From an uncultured Eubacteriales bacterium (GTDB lineage Bacteria > Bacillota > Clostridia > Lachnospirales > Lachnospiraceae), in assembly GCA_900545455.1 (NCBI GenBank), contig UQZF01000059.1, positions 1-13,819 on the forward strand: a stretch of DNA of 13,819 nt, given 5' to 3'. The notes below the pieces were generated by a model. That model saw only the letters and a program-made list of their open reading frames with translations, made no database searches and was not told the DNA's origin. Positions 7,180 to 13,819 of this stretch are shown one piece after another. Within the stretch, counting starts at the first letter, position 1, and each line of letters starts with the position of its first letter. The translations under genes and the position numbers were made by a program.

Positions 7180-8402
7180 AAATGTCAAAGTTTTTCCCTG
7201 CAGCGGAAAGACGGACATCTGAAAATGGTGCAGAGACAGAGTTGGAAAGGGAAAGTATTTTTCCGGAACAGGAAATAGTGGATAAGGTTATTGAATACTA
7301 CACATCAGGAAACAATGTGGCCAGATTGAATATGGTTGAACGCGGAAACCTTACCAAGGAGGTCTTTGCACAGGAAGTAAAAGAGCATGTACGCAAGCAG
7401 TATATTTCAAATGACAAAGCTGTAGAGAGAATTTATCAGGGGTTCAGTTCGTTTATGTGGGGCTACTACATAATAGATGGTTTGATTGCCGATCCGGATA
7501 TTTCGGATATAAAAATTTATGATTATAACAGAATATATATCAAAAAACTGGGTGTGAGGTATAAGGCTGATATTTCATTCCGTGACAGGGTGGATTATGA
7601 GAGATTCATCGAACGCTGCAGCCTGCGCAATCATATAAGTCTGAGTATAAACAACAGTACACAGAAATGGACAGATTGGTCTGATGAGAGGTATATATTA
7701 AGATTTACTGCCATTACAAAACTGCTTGCTTCGAACAGAATGACGACGATACATATGCGTAAGCATCCTAAAAATAAAAAAACAATGGATGTACTTATAC
7801 AGGAGGGGCTGCTTACCGCTGAAATGGCATCAATAATTAAACAGAAACAGCAGGCAGGAGAGGGATTTCTTATATGTGGCAAGAATGGCTGCGGAAAAAC
7901 AACACTTATTAATGCTTCAATTGAGAATATACCGGAGCAGCTTTCAATTTTTTGTGTCCAGGAGTCTGAAGAACTGTTTTCGGCAAGAGAGCGCGACTTT
8001 GGAGCTTATCATATTATAGAAGGACGAGGCGAGGATAAGATAGACTATTCTCTTGGAGATATGGTAACTATGGCTCAGACAATGGATGCCGATGTAATAA
8101 TTCTTGGAGAAATAAAGGGAATGGAAGCAAGGCAGTTTCTGGCCGCAGCACATACCGGAGCTGTCTGCTATGCTTCAACTCACGCTGAATCGGTGGAGGA
8201 TGCTTATATAAGACTTTGTGATTATGTGAGGCGAGTGTCAGATATGACAAATGATGAGATACTCTATATGCTTAAAAGTCTTAAGAACGCAATTTTTATT
8301 GAGAAGTACAGGTTGTGTGAGATGACTGAATGCAGCTGGAATTCCGACAAGAGATGCCTTGATTTTACATATCTGTACAAAGATGGAAAGGCGGTTCATT
8401 GA
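7176..8402 (+). CDS. tadA: TadA/CpaF-type pilus assembly ATPase
   Basis: A 408-residue secretion ATPase of the TadA/CpaF/VirB11 superfamily, a cytoplasmic hexamer that drives Flp pilin polymerisation through TadB and TadC. The N-terminal domain (about 1-215) includes GLIADPDISDIKIYD, equivalent to the 'L..D..v.eI.v' stretch of the family. Walker A is GKNGCGKT with Lys241 and Thr242. An Asp-box region follows (FCVQESEELF). Walker B is DVIILGEIKG with Glu312; Lys314 stands where Arg is usual. The His-box region is AAHTGAVCYASTHAES with His326 and His336. The start is fixed by AAGGAGGG at 7159-7166 and the ATGA overlap with the HD-GYP gene. Presence of TadB and TadC next door favours a pilus role over VirB11, although VirB11-like service to the VirB4 channel cannot be excluded. 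Confidence 0.93.
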   Translation: MKMSKFFPAAERRTSENGAETELERESIFPEQEIVDKVIEYYTSGNNVARLNMVERGNLTKEVFAQEVKEHVRKQYISNDKAVERIYQGFSSFMWGYYIIDGLIADPDISDIKIYDYNRIYIKKLGVRYKADISFRDRVDYERFIERCSLRNHISLSINNSTQKWTDWSDERYILRFTAITKLLASNRMTTIHMRKHPKNKKTMDVLIQEGLLTAEMASIIKQKQQAGEGFLICGKNGCGKTTLINASIENIPEQLSIFCVQESEELFSARERDFGAYHIIEGRGEDKIDYSLGDMVTMAQTMDADVIILGEIKGMEARQFLAAAHTGAVCYASTHAESVEDAYIRLCDYVRRVSDMTNDEILYMLKSLKNAIFIEKYRLCEMTECSWNSDKRCLDFTYLYKDGKAVH

Positions 8403-9388
8403 TGAATATTATTTTAATCACTTTGCGGTGCCTGGTTATGGCAGGAACTGCATTGGCAGTGAACAGTGCGTTCAGATACGTTGTTAATGGAAAAATTGTA
8501 AAAACCAGCCTGATAATGGTATACGAAAAGATAAATATGTCAGGTGAGAATCGTAAGAAATCCGAACAGATGATGAGGCAGATGTATGGCAGCTATGGGC
8601 GGAGAGGAGTTTTGAATCACATAGAGGATAATCTTAGATACAGCGGTATTCAGACAAAATATCAGCTTATTACAACTGAGCTTTATTTGGCGGGAATGAT
8701 TATGGTGTCGGCGGTAATTTTTTTGTTGAGTTCGATTTTGAGCGGTAACATGCTGTATGGTGCAGCTGCTGTTGCGGTATTAAATTTGATTACTGAACTA
8801 TATTTTAACAGCAGGCGTCGATTACGATACATCCGTATTGAAGACGAGCTGTTGCCGTTAATCAATTCAATTGATGCCTATTCAAGCGTATCGGATGACA
8901 TAATAAACATTTTTGAAAAGAGTATACCGGTGCTTACCGGACCGCTTAAAGATGTAATATATTCTGCAGTTTCGGCAGCAAAGAGTACAGGAAACAGTTC
9001 TGAAGCGTTGAGGCAGCTTGAGGATAGTATAGAGCATCCGTTTTTTAAAAAGCTAATAAGAAACCTTGAAATATCCTCAAGGCACAGTGCAAATTATCAT
9101 GACATAATTACTGAATGCCGGTATCAGCTTGATGAGGCAACCGGTAATGAAAAAAAACTTGAAAAGATATATAAGGATGGAAAGTTTGAAATAATAGTAA
9201 TCATCATGTGCGGTATAGTATGTGTCCTGCTGGCAATTGTCGGAGTACTTAATTATGATATTAAGAGCTTTTTTACAGATATGTGGATGACGCTTCCGGG
9301 CAGGTGCATTCTTGTCATGTGTGCAGTCGTGCTGGTGGTCTCATTTTATATAGCATTTATCACATCACAGAGGAGGGGGCAGAAATGA
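8402..9388 (+). CDS. tadB: TadB-like inner-membrane platform protein
   Basis: A 328-residue membrane protein matching the TadB half of the Tad platform (type II secretion F family). Hydrophobic segments occur at about residues 2-20, 93-112, 116-135, 255-280 and 298-320. A cytoplasmic helical domain separates the middle and C-terminal groups; it holds the RIEDELLPLINSI and ALRQLEDSIEHPFFKKL segments that resemble the T2SF domain core. The reading frame could open at a TTG at 8399, but the ATG at 8402 is preferred because it follows GGAAAGG at 8385-8391 and forms a TGATG overlap with tadA. The protein would pair with TadC and receive mechanical work from TadA. Only the family-level pattern, the position and the topology support the name. 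Confidence 0.82.
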   Translation: MNIILITLRCLVMAGTALAVNSAFRYVVNGKIVKTSLIMVYEKINMSGENRKKSEQMMRQMYGSYGRRGVLNHIEDNLRYSGIQTKYQLITTELYLAGMIMVSAVIFLLSSILSGNMLYGAAAVAVLNLITELYFNSRRRLRYIRIEDELLPLINSIDAYSSVSDDIINIFEKSIPVLTGPLKDVIYSAVSAAKSTGNSSEALRQLEDSIEHPFFKKLIRNLEISSRHSANYHDIITECRYQLDEATGNEKKLEKIYKDGKFEIIVIIMCGIVCVLLAIVGVLNYDIKSFFTDMWMTLPGRCILVMCAVVLVVSFYIAFITSQRRGQK

Positions 9389-10245
9389 ACAATGCATGTC
9401 AGCTTATAGATAATTATTATCCATTCATCATTAATATAATTATTTTTCTGTTCTGTGGTTTGGTTTTTGAATTTATTATCACGTACATGTATGATGCAAT
9501 AAAAAATGCATATCAGAGGGCAAGGCTGCAGCTTATAAATGCTATGCAGCGTAACGTGGGACATAATGTATTTTCATACAATTACCAGGCGCAGCGTCTG
9601 AGTAAGCTCGGTGTATCCTACTATTCACATGGAAGAGTGACACCTACAGTGTACCTCACATATAAAATTACTGCTCTTGTAGCAGGCTTTGTATTTGGTA
9701 TGTTGTTTAATCCGTTTATAGGATTAATATTTGCTGTTTGCGGATACATAGCACCTGACAAGGTGATAGAGCATCGGAATAATGAGGACAATCAAAAAAT
9801 GCTCGGAAGTATTATGAATATCTACGATGTAATACTTCTTCAGATAAATTCGGGAGAGTACATTACACAGGTTCTTATTGATGCATATAGGGTTTCAACG
9901 CATCCGAGACTCAAAATGGCACTTATGGAATTAACCGGTGATATTGTCTCTACCAATGATATGGTTCTGTCAATGGAGATGTTTGATGAAAAGTTTGACA
10001 ATGAGAACATACATAATCTTGTGGTACTTGTCAAACAGCTTTCGGAGACCGGGTCGGTAGCCGGACTTTTAAGTGACATAAAAAAACGTCTCGCAAAATT
10101 ACAGGAGAGCTATAACAGCAGTGAGAGAACACGCATCAATCGTCTCATTGCGGCATGTACGGCAGCCATTGCATGCGCCGGACTGGCGGTGCTGGGGTAT
10201 GCTTTCATAATCGGAATAGCGGCCTCAGCAAAATTATTATCATAG
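9385..10245 (+). CDS. tadC: TadC-like inner-membrane platform protein
   Basis: A 286-residue membrane protein in the TadC position. A first hydrophobic helix lies at about residues 13-34, a central pair at about 90-130 (TALVAGFVFGMLFNPFIGL), and a C-terminal one at about 250-286. Between them is the cytoplasmic T2SF helical bundle, with MNIYDVILLQINSGEYITQVL and LVVLVKQLSETGSVAGLL, the 'G.s...al' pattern of the family. The frame stays open upstream to 9283, but the ATG at 9385 is the real start: it has AGGAGGGGG at 9371-9379 and overlaps the tadB stop as ATGA. Together TadB and TadC form the platform that TadA acts on. A 21-base gap with its own strong ribosome site separates it from the pilin gene. 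Confidence 0.84.
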   Translation: MNNACQLIDNYYPFIINIIIFLFCGLVFEFIITYMYDAIKNAYQRARLQLINAMQRNVGHNVFSYNYQAQRLSKLGVSYYSHGRVTPTVYLTYKITALVAGFVFGMLFNPFIGLIFAVCGYIAPDKVIEHRNNEDNQKMLGSIMNIYDVILLQINSGEYITQVLIDAYRVSTHPRLKMALMELTGDIVSTNDMVLSMEMFDEKFDNENIHNLVVLVKQLSETGSVAGLLSDIKKRLAKLQESYNSSERTRINRLIAACTAAIACAGLAVLGYAFIIGIAASAKLLS

Positions 10246-10266
10246 CATGATTCTAGGAGGAGAAAA

Positions 10267-10497
10267 ATGAGAAGTATCAGAAACGCGGTAGAAAAGTTGA
10301 AGGTTTATCTGGCAGAGAAGGAGGCACAGGTACTGTATAATCCACGGTTTAGAAAGAGCGGCAGTGCAATTATAGGAGAAGTAATTGTTATTGTGATAGT
10401 ACTTATAATTGCCGTGGTTTATAAGACAGGAGCAGCTGATTATATATCACAGATGTGGGAGAGTATAATAACGCATTCCAATTCACTCTGGGGTTAG
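10267..10497 (+). CDS. flp: Flp-like major pilin candidate
   Basis: A 76-residue single-helix protein with the size and layout of Firmicutes Flp1-like pilins. A basic N-terminal leader of about 32 residues is followed by one hydrophobic helix (about 38-55), beginning GEVIVIVIVL, and a short C-terminal tail with YISQMWESI. In Flp prepilins the peptidase cuts after a Gly and a Glu lies five residues later. Here Gly32 is followed by Ser-Ala-Ile-Ile-Gly and Glu38 is at +6, so either cleavage is one residue downstream (after Ser33) or the motif is altered. The ribosome site AGGAGGAG at 10255-10262 is the strongest in the operon, as expected for an abundant subunit. I infer that this is the main pilus subunit. 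Confidence 0.78.
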   Translation: MRSIRNAVEKLKVYLAEKEAQVLYNPRFRKSGSAIIGEVIVIVIVLIIAVVYKTGAADYISQMWESIITHSNSLWG

Positions 10498-10500
10498 CAG

Positions 10501-10923
10501 ATGAAAGATTTTAATTTATTAAAAAAGAAAGAGGCAGCCGGAAGTTTTGTTGACTGTACAATAGCAGTGTTAATATTAATGGCTATTGTAGTGTATTCCA
10601 TAAATCTTTATTCAAATCTCAACCTTGCAATTCAGAAAGGGAGAATAGAGAGAAGCTTTATTCTGCAGATGGAGACTGAAGGCTGTTTGTCTTCAGCTGC
10701 CAGAGATGCCCTTGTTCAGCAGCTTACGGATATTGGCGTTGAACAGATATCGTTTGAGGGAACAACAATTTCACCTGCAGGATATGGTAATATTGTTGTT
10801 CTTTCAGTAACGGGGCGCATTAAAGTTAATAATATTGCAGGTATGAGGAGTCTGTATGAGTTTATACGGGGAGATGATACATGTGAGTTTAAGATTTATC
10901 AGAAGTCAACTGCGAAGTATTAG
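10501..10923 (+). CDS. DUF4320-like pseudopilin
   Basis: A 140-residue protein resembling the DUF4320 family found beside Tad genes in Firmicutes mobile elements. A Lys-rich leader (KKKEAAG) ends at Gly14. A hydrophobic helix (about 17-36) follows, beginning SFVDCTIAVLILMAIVV. The C-terminal part alternates short strands and turns, including ISPAGYGNIVVLSVTGRIKV. This layout is that of a minor pilin or TadE/TadF-type pseudopilin. The canonical Glu at +5 after the Gly is absent: an Asp sits at +4 and a Cys at +5. Only three bases separate it from the pilin gene, and the visible ribosome site is weak (GGGG before the ATG), so it may depend on coupling. It would be processed by the downstream peptidase and sit at the pilus base or tip (inference). 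Confidence 0.75.
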   Translation: MKDFNLLKKKEAAGSFVDCTIAVLILMAIVVYSINLYSNLNLAIQKGRIERSFILQMETEGCLSSAARDALVQQLTDIGVEQISFEGTTISPAGYGNIVVLSVTGRIKVNNIAGMRSLYEFIRGDDTCEFKIYQKSTAKY

Positions 10924-11554
10924 GCTTAGAACAAAAAAAGATGGAATGGCACTGTTACCGTTATGCACTGTAATGATAGTGTTTCTTATGCTGATGGCCA
11001 ACTTTATGTATCGCAGGGAGCTGATTCAAATCAATTATGAGAAGATTGATACTGCACTTACGGATGCCATTCTTGCCGGCGGAGTGATTAATTACTCTGA
11101 GTTCGGAAGGACGGGAAGAGTGATGATACAGGAAAGCACTGAGCCATCTGTATGGGACAGTTATTTTAACAATTCATATCAGTTGTTTTATGAATGTCTG
11201 AAAGCCAATCTGCGGCTGGATGAAGGTGGTAATGCAACAGTTGATAACGGTATTGTTGGAGCGGTAAGTATACTTGAGTACAGGGTATATAACTACATAG
11301 AGGATGAAGATGGATTTTATATTACCGAAATAGGGCTTAATAACGGGCAGGGATACTATGTACAGTATAACCTCAATGAACCCGTGTATGTAAGAGCCAA
11401 TGATTCGGTAATTGAAATCAAGGAAACATCTGTATATGCCAGGATTGGATTCAGGTTCAGGCTTGCAGTACGTGCGTCATGGCTTGCTGCAATGCCGGAT
11501 GATGATTTCGAGAAAGATTACACGCTTACAAGGCTTATTGGTATAGCACATTAA
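10883..11554 (+). CDS. TadE-like pseudopilin
   Basis: A protein of 223 residues from the preferred start. After a basic leader, KKDG21 is followed by a hydrophobic helix (MALLPLCTVMIVFLMLMANF) and a soluble C-terminal domain of about 180 residues rich in Tyr, Asn and acidic residues. This is the plan of TadE/TadF minor pilins, with the Gly as likely cleavage point. Residue +5 is Pro, not Glu. The start is uncertain: ATGs exist at 10856 and 10874, but GTG at 10883 has GGGGAG at 10868-10873 with 9-base spacing. All options overlap the upstream gene, so translation is probably coupled. The function is inferred from order and topology, not from a recognised catalytic motif. Confidence 0.7.
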   Translation: MSLRFIRSQLRSIRLRTKKDGMALLPLCTVMIVFLMLMANFMYRRELIQINYEKIDTALTDAILAGGVINYSEFGRTGRVMIQESTEPSVWDSYFNNSYQLFYECLKANLRLDEGGNATVDNGIVGAVSILEYRVYNYIEDEDGFYITEIGLNNGQGYYVQYNLNEPVYVRANDSVIEIKETSVYARIGFRFRLAVRASWLAAMPDDDFEKDYTLTRLIGIAH

Positions 11555-11570
11555 ACAGAAGGGGAAAAGG

Positions 11571-12329
11571 ATGAAAAAAATTGTTTACACAAGGAATAAA
11601 ACACATGAGGACGATAAAGAATTGAAGGCGGTTAAAGCCGGGACATCTGCGAAGGTTATTTTATACTGCATTATTGTTACGCTTGTGTTGTATATTCTTA
11701 TGATTTTCATTGAAAAGTCAATAGTTAATGCTGATGACAAAAAAGAGGTATACGTTGCGGTTAAGCAGGTTCCTGATAATTTTGAGATTACGGTATCTAA
11801 TATAGCGGATTATTTTAAACTTGAGGACAGACCGGAATCAGCGATACCGGATGGATGCATCACACAGGACGTGCAGCTTGTCGGGTTTATAACCGATAGG
11901 GTAATCTTAAAAAATGAGATTGTAACGACAGCGAGTCTGTCAACGCAGGATGAGCGCACTAAGGATATTGCCCATCCAATAGAAGTATCACTTAATGCTT
12001 CCAATCTTGCACAATTGGTCGGCGGTGTTCTGAGAACAGGTGATTATATTAATATCTGGTCTGTCAAGTCTTACACGGTAAATGGTGAGAAAATGACGGA
12101 AACAAAGAACATCTGCAGGCATGCGTATGTAACAAGAACGTTCAGCTCATCCGGAGAAGCGGCCACAGATGAAAATTCTGATGTGGCAACAATGATCATT
12201 AATATCATAATACCGGCGGAACAGGAAGAGGAATTTAACACTGCAATCGTTGAAGGAACACTGCGTGTCGGAAGATATTTATATGATTATAATTCAGAGG
12301 AAGATTCGACAACAGATAATGGTAAGTAA
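11571..12329 (+). CDS. cpaB: CpaB/RcpC-like SAF-domain pilus protein
   Basis: A 252-residue membrane-anchored protein. Residues about 28-48 form one transmembrane helix. A SAF-like domain follows at about 59-125: VYVAVKQVPDNFEI, then FKLEDRPESAIPDG, then GFITDRVILKNEIVTTASL. This is the order of the CpaB/RcpC N-terminal region. The rest (about 135-240) fits the RcpC domain, with IEVSLNASNLAQLVGGVLRTGDYINIW, the segment in which CpaB proteins describe a 'G.l..Gd.Vdv'. In diderms CpaB works with the secretin in the periplasm. Here no secretin is seen, so in a monoderm it would act on the cell-wall side (inference). GAAGGGG at 11558-11564 precedes the ATG. Five bases separate it from the peptidase gene. 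Confidence 0.82.
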   Translation: MKKIVYTRNKTHEDDKELKAVKAGTSAKVILYCIIVTLVLYILMIFIEKSIVNADDKKEVYVAVKQVPDNFEITVSNIADYFKLEDRPESAIPDGCITQDVQLVGFITDRVILKNEIVTTASLSTQDERTKDIAHPIEVSLNASNLAQLVGGVLRTGDYINIWSVKSYTVNGEKMTETKNICRHAYVTRTFSSSGEAATDENSDVATMIINIIIPAEQEEEFNTAIVEGTLRVGRYLYDYNSEEDSTTDNGK

Positions 12330-12334
12330 ATCAG

Positions 12335-12919
12335 ATGCCGGATTATATGATTAATATAGCAATGGCAGTGCTTGCAACTCTGCTTCTGACCAGATGGATT
12401 ATAAGAAAATATATTGAAAAAAATATCCTGTGCTTTATAGCAGCTGAAATGGCACTTCTGATTGGAATTAAGTTTTTTAGTGGAAGTGTTATGGCAGTAT
12501 GGTCGCTTCTTGTACTGGAGTCATACATTGACATAACTGAGCAACAAATTTTTTGTGTACCGACATGGCTTTTGATTGGAATTGAGATAATCTATATGCT
12601 GCTCAGTGGCACATTTTTAAATATATCTATGAGCACAATGTTTTTTCCAATGCTGCTGATATTAATAATGTCTATCAAAGCTTATGCAGATGGTGACAGA
12701 GAACTCTACCTGGCAATAATGCTGGATGCATATAATCATGGAGTGAGACCGGATTCATTTATTGTGTATCACATGCTTATCAGCTGTATAGTGTTTGTTT
12801 TATATGTGGGTATTAAAAATCTGATAAGAATGATGCGGCACAAAGCTGTAGTTGGTAATGGAGCTTTTGTTCCGGCTATGGCGGCAGGATATTTTATATT
12901 AGCACTATTGAAATATTAA
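12335..12919 (+). CDS. tadV: Divergent TadV/CpaA-type prepilin peptidase
   Basis: A 194-residue polytopic protein with about seven hydrophobic stretches. It keeps the shape of the aspartic prepilin peptidases that cut Flp prepilins. The first catalytic Asp is Asp66 in SYIDITEQQIFCVPTWLL, which mirrors the family's 'D....rIPn.L' pattern. The second is Asp121 in ADGDREL, mirroring GxGDxKL but with Ala for the first Gly and Glu for Lys. The late AAGYFIL helix also fits. At 194 residues it is slightly longer than typical TadV (about 150-180), because of an extra N-terminal helix. It is the last gene of the operon and the only peptidase candidate for the three pilin-like genes. The altered motifs may match the altered cleavage sites of those substrates (inference). 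Confidence 0.72.
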   Translation: MPDYMINIAMAVLATLLLTRWIIRKYIEKNILCFIAAEMALLIGIKFFSGSVMAVWSLLVLESYIDITEQQIFCVPTWLLIGIEIIYMLLSGTFLNISMSTMFFPMLLILIMSIKAYADGDRELYLAIMLDAYNHGVRPDSFIVYHMLISCIVFVLYVGIKNLIRMMRHKAVVGNGAFVPAMAAGYFILALLKY

Positions 12920-12923
12920 ACTT

Positions 12924-12948
12924 CAGAGGTGAACTCAGTTCATCTCTG
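12924..12948 (+). terminator. Hairpin after the pilus operon, possible terminator
   Basis: CAGAGGTGAAC at 12924-12934 pairs with GTTCATCTCTG at 12938-12948 around a three-base loop, giving 11 pairs of which one is a G-T wobble. It begins five bases after the tadV stop. No clear T-run follows (the next bases are CGGTATCTGCTCTTTG), so it is not a textbook rho-independent terminator. It could be an mRNA-stabilising stem or a weak terminator. Confidence 0.45.
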
Positions 12949-13000
12949 CGGTATCTGCTCTTTGATAATTTAATATAGTATACGTCATTTAATTCATACT

Positions 13001-13040
13001 GAAATGTCGACAATTTTATAGAAATGTCGACACTATTTTA
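13001..13040. repeat. Two 20-bp direct repeats with GTCGAC core
   Basis: GAAATGTCGACA occurs at 13001-13012 and 13021-13032, exactly 20 bp apart; the following eight bases of each unit are similar AT-rich runs (ATTTTATA and CTATTTTA). The core GTCGAC is palindromic. Tandem short repeats beginning with TG are typical of the ends of IS21-family insertion sequences, so this may be a solo or remnant end. Two-turn spacing would also suit an operator. No istA/istB genes are present in the window. Confidence 0.55.
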
Positions 13041-13061
13041 GTAGCGTTATAAAAGAATATG

Positions 13062-13070
13062 TGATAAAAT
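13062..13070 (+). promoter_or_regulatory. Possible extended -10 promoter for lipoprotein gene
   Basis: TGATAAAAT matches an extended -10 element (TG, one base, then TAAAAT, 5 of 6 to TATAAT). No convincing -35 box is seen at the usual spacing, which extended -10 promoters can tolerate. Transcription would start near 13077, giving a leader of about 55 bases before the ATG at 13132. It lies 30 bases downstream of the GTCGAC repeats, which could therefore control it. Confidence 0.35.
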
Positions 13071-13131
13071 ATAAGTATAAAAAAATAAACGTGTCAGCAC
13101 TCAAAAAGTGAATGAACGGAAAAGAGGGCTT

Positions 13132-13819
13132 ATGAAAAAGAATCACTTTATTCAATTGATAACAACAGGTATTATTATAGTGACAGCAGCTTCCGGCTGC
13201 AACAAGTCAACCGCATCTGTTCCTGATGCTTCCTCCGTAGAAGCGGCCTCAACAATTGAGACCAACACCATCGAAACAGTCAGCACTGCCGAGAAATCCG
13301 GCGAGAATCTCGTAAGTACCGAAGCGACCTCGTCCAAGTCTGACGCATCTAAGTCCGGCACATCCGAGACGGAGAAGTACAAGACAGATGCCACAAATAA
13401 AAATACAGAATCAGACTCCACAAAGGCTTCCGACAAGACAGAGTCCGCAACTACCAAGGCTGCCGGGGCTTCGACTACAGAGGCGACAACCAGAACAGAA
13501 GAGAGTACTTCCAAGGCGGTTGTGACCGAGACTACCACTCAGGCTCAGACTGAAAAAGCTACTGAAAAGCAGACTGAAAAGACCACGGAAAAGGCAACTC
13601 AGGCACCGACCAAGCCTGCACATACACACAGTTACACATCTACTGTCACCAAGGCTTCGACCTGCGCAAGCGAGGGTGTGATGACCTACAGATGCTCCTG
13701 CGGCGACAGCTATACCGAGACAATCGGAAAGACCGCTCACAGCTTCGGCTCATACACCTACAATAATGACGCGACCGAAGCGGCTGACGGCACCGAGACT
13801 GCAGTGTGCTCCGTGTGCG
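13132..13819 (+). CDS. Cell-surface lipoprotein with Cys/His repeats (3' end cut off)
   Basis: The gene runs off the window; 229 codons are visible. Residues 1-23 are a lipoprotein signal peptide: MKKNHF, a hydrophobic run, then a lipobox ending Ala-Ser-Gly-Cys23. Residues about 24-160 are a Ser/Thr/Glu/Lys-rich, probably extended linker, ending in four Thr-Glu-Lys-x units. From about 163 come repeats of the kind 'H.Y...V..a.TC...G...Y.C.CG......I...aH', common in surface proteins of Ruminococcus and Lachnospiraceae. Cys178, Cys188 and Cys190 are seen in the first unit. In the second, a Glu replaces the first Cys (NNDATEAADGTETAVCSVC). A GAGGG site sits three bases before the ATG. Codon choice (ACC, TCC, GCC, GAC, AAG) differs from the AT-ending codons upstream, suggesting another origin. 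Its effector domain lies beyond the window. Confidence 0.85.
   Translation, partial: MKKNHFIQLITTGIIIVTAASGCNKSTASVPDASSVEAASTIETNTIETVSTAEKSGENLVSTEATSSKSDASKSGTSETEKYKTDATNKNTESDSTKASDKTESATTKAAGASTTEATTRTEESTSKAVVTETTTQAQTEKATEKQTEKTTEKATQAPTKPAHTHSYTSTVTKASTCASEGVMTYRCSCGDSYTETIGKTAHSFGSYTYNNDATEAADGTETAVCSVC
13549..13596 (+). repeat. Four 12-bp tandem units coding Thr-Glu-Lys-x
   Basis: Four in-frame 12-base units, each AC(T/G)GAAAA(A/G) plus one variable codon, encode Thr-Glu-Lys followed by Ala, Gln, Thr or Ala (codons 140-155 of the lipoprotein gene). They form part of its wall-spanning linker. Tandem units like this are prone to copy-number change between strains. Confidence 0.75.

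Noticed and set aside
7176..8402. Assignment of the secretion ATPase as VirB11 of the conjugation block
   Set aside because: Immediate overlap with tadB, followed by tadC and pilin genes, makes the Tad role more likely, and Gram-positive conjugation systems generally lack VirB11.
9283..9384. Upstream extension of the tadC frame
   Set aside because: It lies wholly inside tadB, has no ribosome site, and the ATG at 9385 has AGGAGGGGG and an ATGA overlap.
12920..13131. CRISPR array, tRNA or riboswitch in the intergenic gap
   Set aside because: Only two repeats with an 8-base interval are present, no cloverleaf can be drawn, and no conserved riboswitch core is visible.
13152..13740. Long open frames on the minus strand opposite the lipoprotein gene
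   Set aside because: They are shadows created by the Thr/Ser/Lys-rich codon pattern of the plus-strand gene. Their products are low-complexity Ser/Val/Cys/Leu runs, and the plus frame has a signal peptide, lipobox and ribosome site.

Overview
The window reads like a mobile or accessory segment from a low-GC, Gram-positive gut-type bacterium, most likely a Clostridia member (Lachnospiraceae or Ruminococcaceae). This placement is inferred from strong AGGAGG-type ribosome binding sites, AT-rich codon use, a Tad gene set with no secretin, and a terminal lipoprotein with the Cys/His repeats common in those families. No sequence search was run.

Positions 53-12919 form one same-strand gene train of 16 genes. 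Gaps are 26 bases or less and many genes overlap as ATGA or TGATG, so it looks like a single transcription unit. The first block (53-3999) is conjugation-like. It holds a single-stranded DNA-binding protein, a 199-residue protein resembling the N-terminal part of a VirB4 ATPase, a 632-residue VirB4-type ATPase, a secreted or membrane-anchored acidic protein, and a 32-residue membrane peptide. The second block (4005-12919) is a Tad/Flp-type pilus assembly locus. It holds a TadZ/CpaE-like protein, a DUF5710-like protein of unknown role, a stand-alone HD-GYP phosphodiesterase, TadA/CpaF ATPase, TadB and TadC platform proteins, a Flp-like pilin, a DUF4320-like pseudopilin, a TadE-like pseudopilin, a CpaB/RcpC-like SAF-domain protein and a divergent TadV/CpaA prepilin peptidase.

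A 212-base gap follows (12920-13131). It contains an 11-bp hairpin, two GAAATGTCGACA repeats exactly 20 bp apart (a possible IS21-type end or an operator), and a possible extended -10 promoter. The window ends inside a lipoprotein gene whose codon use is visibly richer in G and C at third positions.

Working model (inference): the element couples a VirB4-type transfer apparatus to its own Tad pilus. TadA powers the TadB/TadC platform, which assembles Flp pilin matured by TadV. TadZ localises the machine, and the HD-GYP enzyme tunes local cyclic-di-GMP. The pilus may serve cell-cell contact during mating, as type IVb thin pili do for IncI plasmids. The most notable points are the fused conjugation/Tad operon, the embedded HD-GYP enzyme, the split VirB4, the unannotated 32-residue peptide, and the shifted prepilin cleavage motifs.
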